A DNA stretch of 64,000 nucleotides from Stichopus chloronotus (lineage: Eukaryota > Echinodermata > Holothuroidea > Aspidochirotida > Stichopodidae): NCBI GenBank assembly GCA_021234535.1, contig CM037836.1:25968769-26032768 (forward strand), read 5' to 3'. Of this stretch, positions 10,801-19,440 are shown one piece after another (position 1 is the stretch's first letter; the number at the start of each line of letters is the position of its first letter). A program made the translations under genes and the position numbers. The notes below the pieces were generated by a model. It saw only the letters and a list, made by a program, of their open reading frames with translations. It made no database searches and was not told where the DNA came from.

Positions 10801-13800
10801 ACGTGCTTGTAGACATCTCAACCCACACTTCAGCATATGAGGTTCAGGGGTCGATAATCATGTGAACCAATCAGGCACATAGAAACCTGTTTGCAAATCG
10901 TTGCCACCCACAGCCAATCCTGTAATTATTGCGACATGCTTTCCTGCAACAGTGTATGCACTGCCCATTCTAAATTTAGTCGGTGTATTTCATTATCTGC
11001 TGTAACTACCAGATGGAAATGAAGAATAAGATAGTAAATTGGCTAAAACACCAGAAATTGAACTCGTCCCTTACAGATACGGAGGTTTGTAATGAACCGA
11101 CTATATTCAACATGAGGTAACATTGCATTGCATTTATACCCAAAAATAGTGAACCTGATTGAGATGCAGTATTATATGCTTATTTTATCCTGGTTGTACT
11201 GACTTTGACAGTGTCCATTTCTGTGTGAAACCTTTAGTGCTGAATGAGTCGTTTGGCGTCACGCTTTAATGGACTTAGTTTGGTCTTGTAAGTTGTTTGT
11301 CAAACATTTTACCGGTATCTTGTTCGTCTCGTTGTCTCGTTCCAGGTGACAGTAATGCACTCCATGCAAGCAGGTTACATGGACAAAGCCCAGAAATACA
11401 CAGACAAAGCACTCGCTCAGATAGAGAAGTTGAAGATACTGGACGGGCACCCTATATTGTACACATTTCAACTCATGCTACTCGAACACATCATCATGTG
11501 TAGGCTCGTTGTTGGAGAGAAGTCAATGGCAGTACAAGAAGTGAGTCAGAGCACAGTGATTTCTTTCTCTTGTTTAATATTTACTCAACGTGTTTGCTGG
11601 AATGCAACTGCAGGCACAGGGATTTTATTCTGTGAAAGAAGAAGAAAACCATTTCTACAGCTTGAACAGTGACATGTGCATCAATAAACAGTACTAATTA
11701 AAATCACAACTTAACACAACATCCCATCCGACCATGAATAACAACTGCAAATCATGCAAATCTGATTTTGAGCAACTTTTTGAGTAACTAGTCATAGTGT
11801 AGCAATGGCTTGTGATTTAATGAAGTAATTTTATGATTCCTAATTGATCAAAATAAAATGTAAAAAAAGGGGCAAATTAAAAATAAAAAATGACAAATGG
11901 TGTAGATTCAAAAGAGGTTAGGGTGACTCACATTTGCCAGTACAAACAGTAATCAAGCATTCAAATTAGGCTGACAGCAACCCTGCATACAACTAACACT
12001 GAAAAAAATACATTTTTTGGGGGGGTACTACACACCTGGATTAACTAAAGTATATTACAAATATCTTTTCCTTTTCAGAAATATCAGCAATTTTTGTGCA
12101 AATGTCAAAGTGCCATAACTCCTTTTCACCTTTTAGGTTCAGGTTACTAAAGTAAAGGTCAATACTATCATTGCAAACATAGTATTGTTTCAGACATGAT
12201 CCCATGAATTTCTTTTAAACTTTATCTCTGTCTCTTTATTCTCCCCCTTTCTTGATAGATTGCTCAGGCTTGCCAGGTGTGTTCACAGAATCCCAGGTTA
12301 TTTAAACTCCACAGAGCACAGCTTCATACATTACTGGGCCTTTATTCTATGTCAATGAATTGCATGGAAAGTGCAGAGACACAGTTCAACACAGCCCTTG
12401 TGGTAAGTGAACAGGCAGGACGTATTAACTGCCGTAACTGTGAGACGTTTTGCGAGGAGCGTGCATTCAGCAACGCCTTTCACTGGTCTTCCTCATTGCA
12501 TGTTCCCACTTTACTCTTCCGATTATCATTGTGAGTTTCACCATTGACTATGATTATGAATCGATGTTTATGGCCAACTTTATACATTTGGAATGTATAA
12601 ATGATAACTAGTCTCTTTGAATGCTGATAGTTAATATCTCTAAAACCATTTTTTTTTTTTTTTTGAATACTGTGGAATCCTAGGTGCAATTGCAGGCCAT
12701 CTTTGCCAAAGAGGCTATTTTGTTTTCAGAAATTGCTGTTCCCGGCCATTGTCTATTTATTAATTTCTTCAGTTTTGTTCACTTCTTCTCTTGTCTTTAT
12801 CTTTTTGTCTGGATGCTTTTTTTCTTTGTTAGTTAGAAGGTTGAGTTTACATGAGGACAAAATGGGAGAAAGACTTTGTTTCTTCCTTTTTTTTTTTTTT
12901 TTTTTGTGTATTTATTACATTCTGCCGTATCACTGCTTTTCTATGGTTGTGCTTTACAGAGTAGGGCCAGTGAGGGTTTGGCATTGTATTGTACCTCCTT
13001 GATTTCATATCCTCTTGATTCCTTTTTCTTCATCTTGCCTGTGACATATTGTAAACGTCATGGTGTGAGAAACAATACAAATGAAAATGCTTTTTCAATA
13101 TTAGGAGTATATTTTGTTAGTTTATCTTAACTAAGATGTGGCCATCTTAGTTTGTCAATTATTTTATTACCTCCCACTTTGTTTGCCCTGTTGTTGAAAC
13201 TAACTCTTTGAGGTTCCTTCAGGATTTTAACCAAAGTTGATAAAACAATTTAAAGAAGTCCATCCCAGATTTAATTTCATCGTTTACCTATGAATGTCAC
13301 TCAAGTTTTCATTTGTTGATATGTTTGTGTGTTTCTTTTTTTTTCTTTTTGTATACAGTATACCCATCAAGAAGAACTGTATCAGTTCATAGCTCTCAAT
13401 CTTGCTATCGTCTACCTCAGGTCTGGCAACAGAAGTCAAGAGGTAAGCAGCTCATCTTAAACCAGTGCGACAGCTTTTCACAATTTTTGAACCAGCATGA
13501 TACCTCAGTGGTACTGTTTTTGAACAATCACAAATCATACTCTGAATCTCAAACAGTTACCAAAGATAATCTACCTTTTAACATATCCTGCAAAAGTTTT
13601 AGCACAAGTAATAGTGCTCAATGTTGGTTGGAATTTAGAATGGAAATGGCATGTTTTTTTTTAATGTGTTGTGTGAAGCTGTGTTTACATCCTGCAATCA
13701 AAAATGTTATCAAAGGTTTGCATTCACAAAGCAAGTGACTGTAAGTTACTTGAAACTGAGGTATTGAGTCGCTGTACCCTTAAACATACTGCTGTGCAAT

Positions 13801-16800
13801 GATCACTGACGCAGTGGGTTAGTCGTACTAACCCACAGCACATACTCAATCGTGTTTGAGCACCACAGTCGTGATGCTAGTGCTGAATCAAGCATGGCAT
13901 TTGACCACCGATCCTCCAGTCAGGTGTAAAGGAAGTAATAAGTTGTTACATAAAGGAGGGATATTTAAAAGGGGGATAAAATGAGAATAGAGACTGGCCA
14001 GCTAGCTGTATGGATCCATAGCCTGAAGTGTATTAGTCCGAACTGACGTTATGGCAGCCATTTTGATTTTTCATAACTACTCAGAAGACACCCAAAAATA
14101 AATATTTCAGATGTTGAGTATGTCTTGAGAAATTAAATAGTGTGACTTCCAGTCCCTCTCAACCTTGTTTGGTTAAGTCATGGCATTTCTTTCCATCATA
14201 CTGCAATAATAGGGACTGTCGCAATTTAGTGGGCTGTGACAATATGCTGGAGTTATCACCTTGTATCGTATCTATGTCAATTACCGCCATCACAATTCAC
14301 TGAATATGTCACAATGTTTTGGTATGTGACATTTTGGGGGCTAACATTTTGGTGAAATGTGACAATATATCGTAACTTTTACATTACTGTCACAAAACTT
14401 TCATTATAATGTATTAGAACTATCACAATTTACTGAAACTATCACAATTTAGTGAAGGAATTTTTTGGCTGATCATGATCATATTCTCTTTCTTCAAGCA
14501 GCTTCTGGCGCTCTTAGAGAAAATCAACCCAGAGACGAGTACGATTACATCTCACAGTCTCAAAGCTGCAGGTTTCTTTGTTCTTGGTCTCAGAACTTTC
14601 TTCCAAGCCAAGTACAATGAAGCAAAGTTAGTGTCTTTTTTTTTTCTTTTTGTGACTCATTTTCACTCTTTAGAAAAACACTTATCGTCTCAAACAGCAT
14701 TTCGAAGCTGATGCAAATATTCAATTTAAGTGTCCAGCATTTTTTGTGGAATGATTTTTATGTTAATCCAAACCTATAACCTCCACCCACCCTTTTTTAT
14801 TTCATTGTGAGATGAGAACAATGGGGATAGTGAACATATTAGTTTGTTGACCTTCATCATGGAATTTTGCATAACCCTAACTCTAATTCATGTCTTCAAT
14901 CTTTCAGGAGATATCTGAGAGAAACGCTTAAGATGTCTAATGATGAAGATCTCAACAGACTGACAGCATGTTCTTTGGTTTTATTAGGTCACATATTTCT
15001 GTCATTAGGAAACAGCGGGGTAAGCTCATGACGTGAAAGGGCAGCTTCCTTTGTTTGTTGTCAAAGTGCAGTACTTTCACTTTCATTTGAAGTAAGTGGA
15101 TGTATCAAATGGTGATGATTTTCATGAACTTTGCAGAACATTGCTTGACAAAGCATGGGTATGTTATTAACGTTGTGTTTAATGCTGGCAATTTTTGTTC
15201 GAAAAGCTTTAACGTCAAAGGGTGAAGTAATCGTTGCAGAAAGCTTGGAAAACATCTTCAGCCAGAGTCAAAAGACCAATATTATTTGTTTCAATTCCGT
15301 GAACAACATGCTATGTATTCATCGATTTACCCTCCCCCATTAAACGTCATTGATGAGTCACACTGAAACGTACGGAACGAATGCTCCGGATAAGTGTATA
15401 AAGCGGTGGCATTTCAACAATGAAGCTTAGCACCTGGGATGTTTGGGGTTCAATCCCCAGTGGGGTCACTTTTATAAGGGGTTTTTTTCATCCAAGAGTA
15501 ATATAATCTTCTCCCATCCGAACTGAAATTGTTGAGTTGGTAGTTGCGTGATGTGAAATTGTAATGTATGAGCCACAGGCGTCCTAAACTTTGGTGTGGT
15601 TGCTCGGCATCATGAAATATCTCCCCTCCAAGGCCTGAATTAATGAAATGAAACAAAAGCAGACTGTGTGATGCCTTAAAGGACAGTGTTTCATGTTGAT
15701 GCCCTGTACTACAATCATTTCAAGACTCCATGCATACCCTAGCTTTTGTTAGATCATTATTCTGTGTTTGCTGTTACTAACATGATCACTTTTTTTTATT
15801 GTCAGTAATATATATATGATCTCTGATGTTTCGCCTCCTCTACAGGAAAGCATGAATATGGTTATGCCAGCAATGCAGTTAGCCAAAAAGATTCCAGATA
15901 TGCACGTACAGCTCTGGGGATCAGCGCTTCTTAGGGGTAAGTTTAGACCTCACTCCTTCTGGTTGAATTTGTGGTATCTTCATATATCCTTGAGGTACAA
16001 TCACTGCTCACTGCCAGTTAGCTGTGATGATGAGGACTTACATTTCATGTTTTGAGATTGCTTCATCCTTTTTGTTCTTGGTTTCCAGCTAAGGGTACTG
16101 ATACCCTCTAAGGTATCAGCAAACCTCTCGAACAATTTAAAAAAAATAGTTCTGTGTAGTAATGAAATGTGGGGGAGGACAATTGTGGGGTCATTATGTG
16201 CATCTGCATGATGTCAAAATGTGAAAATACATCACCTTGGGTTCTTCATTTTTATTAAAAAGGGGCACCAGGTGATAGCATAACAAATTTAGGAGGATTG
16301 GGGGGTCTTAAATATTGGGAACCACTGCTCTATATCTTGAGGGGAATCATTCTTTCCTGAGGGTCAGTTTGGCATCACTACAGTTTCATAGTGAGTTTTG
16401 GGATCGCTATGGCATAGGATCTGTACAGGGTCCATCCTTTGAGTTACCTTTTTGTTATCACTACTTGTTTTGGAATGATTTTGTGATCAGTACTTTACAA
16501 TGGTGAGTCGTATCTTTTCATTGTAGCTACAGTGATCATCTTATATCTTTCCTCTGTGTGTGGTTTTTCTTTCTTTCTTTTTTTTTGAGTCACTTGCTTA
16601 GTAGGAGTGATGTTGTAGAGAAACATCTCATGTTCAAAATCTCGGGATCAGCATCTCGCTATGGTTAGAAAACAGACCTGCTTTTTGTTCTTGTTTGCTT
16701 ATTCTCTAACATCACTGAAGTTTATTTCATTATTTTTTTGTTTATTTTGTTGTTGTTGTTTTTTTTTTCTTTAGATCTCTATCACTTGGCTGGAGACCCC

Positions 16801-18358
16801 ACCAAAGAAAATGAAGGTTTTCATCTCCACTCAACTTTCTCACAGCAACTCTTAAAGGACCACTTTCAGTCATCACAACTGCCTCAGCATAATCTGATAC
16901 AGGTATGAATAGTCCTATACACATCAATTTGGAGAAACAACACCCTATATTTCAAATAGAGATCATGAACCGATCTCTCCTGGAATATCATAGGGATCAT
17001 GGACTCTTGTCTAGTAAGAATGCAAAGCTTTTGTCTGTCAAGGAAATATAAGCTTTGGCAAGACTGTCTTAACATCAGGGGTGTGAACCTTTTGTCAGCT
17101 GGTTTGTGGTTGGTTAGTATCTTTGTTGTATTAATTAGTTATGCAGCAGGTGATACGCTTCATTATTCTGGGATACAGTGAGCCTCAATAATTCTTTGTG
17201 GTCTCTACTGGAACCCTTAAAAATGATTTGATTCGTCATGGCAGCATTGTATTCATTTTTGGTGTGTGTATATGCATGTGTGTGTTTCTTATGCCCAGCT
17301 TGTCATCGTGATATCTCACAAAAGGAAACTTGGACATCTCTCGGTCTTGGTACATAGGTGTCTCATATTAAGAGGAAGAATCCTATCGTTTTTGGTGCAG
17401 GGTAAAGGTCATCTGAGGTCACCAGAAGTGAAACACTGAAAATCTTGTTAACACAGTGTCTCAAGATAGGATGATACTTCCCATACTTAGTATGTAGGGT
17501 GGTCATACCAAGAGAAAGAACCCTATTGTTTTTTGGGTAGGTCAAGGGTCATCAGAGGTCAAACAGTGAAAATTTTGTTAACACAATATCTCAAGATAGG
17601 AAAGATGGATACTTCTCACATTTAGCATGTGGGTTGGTCATATTGAGAACATACTTACTGTTTTGATGGCAGTCAAAAGTCATCTGAAGTCACCAGAGGT
17701 CAAACACTGAAAATCATGTAAACACAATTCTCAAGGTAGGATTCATGGAAACTTTTGATATTTAGTTTGTGATGGTATTTCATTAAGTAGAAGAAGCCTA
17801 GTGTTTCTGGTGGAGGCCAAAGACCATTCTGGATCAAAGGGGGTCAAATTGTTAGAATATTATGAACATGATAGTGCAAGAAGGGAAGCATCTACAGAAC
17901 TGATAAGGAGTTTGAAGATGTGCCTTATTGAGCAAGACTAGCCTGCTGCTTTCCCCTGAAGCCAGCAGTCATTTGAGGTCAACTGGGGTCAAGCTGTGAA
18001 AATCTTGTAAACATTAGGAGAAGCTTGGACAGATCTTATATTTGATTTTCAGATGCACAAGAGGCCTATTGGTTTTTTTAGAGGTCAAAAATCATTTTGG
18101 GGTCAACATATCCTCACTATTTGCAACATGCCAGATTCAGAATACTCATAATTGAATCAATCACTGAAACCACAGTGCCAATTCCTTTGGGCTTTCTGAT
18201 TGATTTTTTTAATTGTCATCCCTTTCTTACTCCAGTGGACGGAGGGATCCATTCCCCCGCAACACCTTCGTTCCAACAGTGCAAACAACTCCAACGGTGC
18301 AAGTAGTAGTTACATGTCTCACCCTCAGACAGACTTGTCTCGCCAGCCTTTCTCATAG
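4616..18358 (+). CDS. MAU2: MAU2 chromatid cohesion factor homolog (SCC4), complete, 16 exons
   Basis: MAU2/SCC4 binds the N terminus of NIPBL/SCC2, and the pair loads cohesin onto chromatin in the nucleus. Coding exons: 4616-4852, 4990-5007, 6471-6536, 7114-7209, 7700-7822, 8672-8827, 9543-9618, 9979-10052, 11346-11540, 12259-12402, 13359-13442, 14499-14626, 14908-15019, 15846-15936, 16775-16902, 18236-18358. Joined, they give 616 residues; human MAU2 is about 613, so the length is normal. The product aligns end to end with the TPR-type helical family, including the conserved phrases [76 protein letters not shown] and [11 protein letters not shown]. The start has A at -3 and G at +4, with an in-frame TGA at 4601-4603. 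All introns are GT-AG. No frameshift or internal stop was found. Confidence 0.97.
4990..5007 (+). CDS. MAU2: MAU2 exon 2, 18-nt microexon (residues 80-85, WALAQS)
   Basis: The acceptor TTCCACAG precedes TGG GCT CTT GCA CAA TCT, followed by GTATCC. It supplies exactly the six residues (WLISQQ in human) needed between exons 1 and 3 and keeps phase 0 on both sides. The donor is weak at positions +4 and +5. Confidence 0.85.
5008..6470 (+). other. MAU2 intron 2
   Basis: Noncoding and CpG-poor. Apart from the TGTATG microsatellite at 6137-6300 I see no recognisable feature. Confidence 0.8.
6137..6300 (+). repeat. degenerate TGTATG/TATG microsatellite
   Basis: Interrupted runs of TGTATG, TGTGTATG and ACATTGTATG in MAU2 intron 2. 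Open frames across it encode only Met-Tyr-Val-Cys low-complexity sequence. Confidence 0.9.
6471..6536 (+). CDS. MAU2: MAU2 exon 3 (residues 86-107)
   Basis: Encodes [20 protein letters not shown] plus HK, matching the human IPQFEDVKFEAASLL segment. The acceptor is TTGTTCAG and the donor GTAAGT, phase 0. Confidence 0.95.
7114..7209 (+). CDS. MAU2: MAU2 exon 4 (residues 108-139)
   Basis: Encodes a TPR-like helix pair ending [12 protein letters not shown] (human PYWHCRLLFQLA). The acceptor is CCCTTACAG and the donor GTGAGT, phase 0. Confidence 0.97.
7700..7822 (+). CDS. MAU2: MAU2 exon 5 (residues 140-180)
   Basis: Encodes [20 protein letters not shown] through [12 protein letters not shown] (human EYTRALFLLSKGM). 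The acceptor is TTTTCAACAG and the donor GTGAGT, phase 0. Confidence 0.97.
8672..8827 (+). CDS. MAU2: MAU2 exon 6 (residues 181-232)
   Basis: Encodes [20 protein letters not shown] and [20 protein letters not shown], closely matching human. The acceptor is AATGTGAAG, an AAG-type site with a weak pyrimidine tract. The donor is GTAAAC. Confidence 0.95.
9048..9232 (+). repeat. 91-bp tandem duplication in MAU2 intron 6
   Basis: Two copies start TGGTAATGAGCAATAGAG at 9048 and 9139 and share GTGCAACTGTCTAATTGGAA-type sequence through TTTTGCATGTGAC. They differ by scattered substitutions. Confidence 0.88.
9543..9618 (+). CDS. MAU2: MAU2 exon 7 (residues 233-257 plus 1 nt)
   Basis: Encodes [20 protein letters not shown] and LHPEE, ending in phase 1 at donor GTAAAT. 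It matches human VKSVKPCLKQLQQCIQTI. Confidence 0.96.
9979..10052 (+). CDS. MAU2: MAU2 exon 8 (residues 258-282)
   Basis: Begins 2 nt into a codon and encodes [20 protein letters not shown] then VLVYL (human [16 protein letters not shown]). Its 3' end and GTAAGT donor are the seed of a tandem repeat in the following intron. Confidence 0.96.
10031..10450 (+). repeat. degenerate tandem repeat containing copies of the exon 8 splice donor
   Basis: The exon 8 end and donor (CATGTGTGTTTTAG / TTTATCTGGTAAGT) recur downstream as GCATTTGGTTAGTAAG (near 10157), ACTTATCTGGTAAGA (near 10287) and AGTGTATCTGGTAAGT (near 10378). Each is followed by a GTCAG-like word. The last unit also keeps the CATGTGTGAGCTAG exon-like part. 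Unit length drifts between about 60 and 130 bp. Confidence 0.8.
11346..11540 (+). CDS. MAU2: MAU2 exon 9 (residues 283-347)
   Basis: Encodes [20 protein letters not shown] through [15 protein letters not shown] and AVQE. It is among the best conserved parts of the protein. The acceptor is CGTTCCAG and the donor GTGAGT. Confidence 0.98.
11541..12258 (+). other. MAU2 intron 9
   Basis: Noncoding, AT-rich and CpG-poor. I recognise nothing specific in it. Confidence 0.75.
12259..12402 (+). CDS. MAU2: MAU2 exon 10 (residues 348-395)
   Basis: Encodes [20 protein letters not shown] then [20 protein letters not shown]. The acceptor is TTGATAG and the donor GTAAGT, phase 0. Confidence 0.97.
12403..13358 (+). 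other. MAU2 intron 10
   Basis: Noncoding. It contains long T runs (about 12650-12664 and 12888-12905) and a T-rich tract before the exon 11 acceptor, and nothing else recognisable. Confidence 0.75.
13359..13442 (+). CDS. MAU2: MAU2 exon 11 (residues 396-423)
   Basis: Encodes [20 protein letters not shown] and RSGNRSQE (human TNHQELWAFIVTNLASVYIREGN). A long T-rich tract precedes acceptor ATACAG. The donor is GTAAGC. Confidence 0.96.
13814..13836. repeat. perfect 10-bp-arm palindrome in MAU2 intron 11
   Basis: GTGGGTTAGT and its exact reverse complement ACTAACCCAC are separated by three bases. No T-run follows, so it is not a terminator-like element. Its function is unknown. Confidence 0.85.
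14213..14460. repeat. cluster of ATCACAATTTAGTGA-type motifs in MAU2 intron 11
   Basis: Repeated short words include TCGCAATTTAGTG, TCACAATTCACTGA, GTCACAATG, GTGACAATAT, ATCACAATTTACTGA and ATCACAATTTAGTGA. They are irregularly spaced just upstream of the exon 12 polypyrimidine region. Confidence 0.65.
14499..14626 (+). CDS. MAU2: MAU2 exon 12 (residues 424-465 plus 2 nt)
   Basis: Encodes [20 protein letters not shown] through YNEA and the first two bases of a Lys codon. The acceptor is a tandem AAGCAG. Starting after AAG (14499) matches human spacing, while starting after CAG (14502) would drop one Gln. The donor is GTTAGT. Confidence 0.93.
14908..15019 (+). CDS. MAU2: MAU2 exon 13 (residues 466-503)
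   Basis: Completes the Lys codon and encodes [20 protein letters not shown] and [17 protein letters not shown], nearly the same as human [20 protein letters not shown]. The donor is GTAAGC. Confidence 0.98.
15385..15655 (+). mobile_element. probable tRNA-derived SINE in MAU2 intron 13
   Basis: A B-box-like GGTTCAATCCC (15447-15457) sits within a tRNA-like segment (GCGGTGGC..., TTAGCACC, CCCCAGTGGGG). A tRNA-unrelated body containing TTTTCATCCAAGAGTAATA follows, then a TGCTCGGCATCATGAAA / TTAATGAAATGAAAC tail. The pol III A box is degenerate, so this is an old copy. Confidence 0.6.
15846..15936 (+). CDS. MAU2: MAU2 exon 14 (residues 504-533 plus 1 nt)
   Basis: Encodes [20 protein letters not shown] and [10 protein letters not shown], ending in phase 1 at GTAAGT. 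Confidence 0.98.
16775..16902 (+). CDS. MAU2: MAU2 exon 15 (residues 534-576)
   Basis: Encodes [20 protein letters not shown] then [11 protein letters not shown] and LPQHNLIQ, matching human NFSQQLLQDHIEACSLPEHN. The acceptor is TTTCTTTAG and the donor GTATGA. Confidence 0.95.
17380..18110 (+). repeat. imperfect tandem repeat, ~140-bp period, AGGTCA-rich, in MAU2 intron 15
   Basis: About five to six units are anchored by GTCATCTGAGGTCACCAGA-type phrases near 17406, 17547, 17681, 17822, 17966 and 18083. Each is followed by CACTGAAAATCTTGTTAACA and usually a CTCAAGATAGG phrase. A related single copy lies near 43985-44140. Confidence 0.85.
18236..18358 (+). CDS. MAU2: MAU2 exon 16, terminal (residues 577-616 and stop)
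   Basis: Begins WTEG, as human has TWTDG, then continues into a Ser/Asn/Gln-rich tail ending LSRQPFS and TAG at 18356-18358. The tail is about 15 residues longer than in human and is poorly conserved, as expected for this family. Confidence 0.93.
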   Translation, partial: WTEGSIPPQHLRSNSANNSNGASSSYMSHPQTDLSRQPFS

Positions 18359-19440
18359 CTACTTTGTGCCTCAAGATTTGGTCACTGGATCCCTCTGGTT
18401 ACCTCCAGCGCTGTAGGACGTTCTCAATCAAATCCAAAGTCTTTTAACAAAAAAGGAAAAAAAAATACAAAAGAATACTCTTTTTCCAATGCAAGTGTCT
18501 GAAATGAAACTTTTTTTAATTTTATGGATCTTTGTTCTCGACTGAGAGGTTATATTTTTGGAAAAACGCAGAAGTGAAAATTGGTCATGCTGAATATTAA
18601 GTCACCTGGTCAAAAAGTACTGACTTGTGAACTTTATAGCTCTCCTTGTTGCACCCGGTCGTTTCCTCAGCCAGTCAATCAACCAACTCCTGTCTTTGGA
18701 TCAAGCGTGAAACACTGAAACTACAGAACAGAAGACTGTTAATAGTTTGAGAGATTGTTTTAAACGAAGAGCATTTGTTTCATGTGGAGTCTTGGTAGAG
18801 GTCATGGGAGGCCTTTACTGCTGATGGGGCACTTGTCATCAACTTTGTCGACTTGGACATTGGGATGATGAAATGTAACCAGAAATTAAAGCAAGTTATG
18901 GTCACATCAAACAAAAACAGGAGTTTGGATTGGTTTATTCATACCCATAAGCCGAGCGACATGGAACCGGTGAGTGCTACTTCAAACATTCTTCAGCATT
19001 TGAGGAAGAATATTATTGCAGCTTCATACAACAGATAAAGATGCCCACTGCAATTACGTCTCTAAAATATCTGAGAAAAATTCTTCTCTTTACAAAGTGA
19101 CCATGCATGACATCATATCATCAAGGAGGTTAAAATTTCCCATCAAATTGCTCTTGAGTTTGATACCTGCTGAGAGTCTTTGATGCTAGCTCTAGAAATA
19201 CATAACAATTGCTCTCATTTTCAATTGTTCATGTCATGAACTGTATTTGTAACCAACATGGTGCCTCACCCTTCAGGTAATTTTGTATTTACATCCCCTC
19301 AAAATCTAAAGTGAGTCTCATGAATGCATAATTGTACCCTCTACAGAACAACTCATATGTGTACTTTTGTGTTTTGAGTGTGTATTGAAGCAATTTGCCA
19401 CGAAAGTAATAAAACAAAGGAAAAATGTTAAAGTGAGGAA
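18359..19440 (+). other. probable MAU2 3' UTR
   Basis: No new coding frame is evident after the MAU2 stop. A canonical AATAAA occurs at 19408-19413, about 1.05 kb downstream. Other AATAAA copies near 19941, 20468 and 21487 could be used instead. The poly(A) site cannot be fixed from sequence. Confidence 0.4.

Noticed and set aside
13313..13738. Long frame overlapping MAU2 exon 11
   Set aside because: It is in a different frame from the exon and runs through the intron. The conserved MAU2 residues lie in another frame bounded by clear splice sites.
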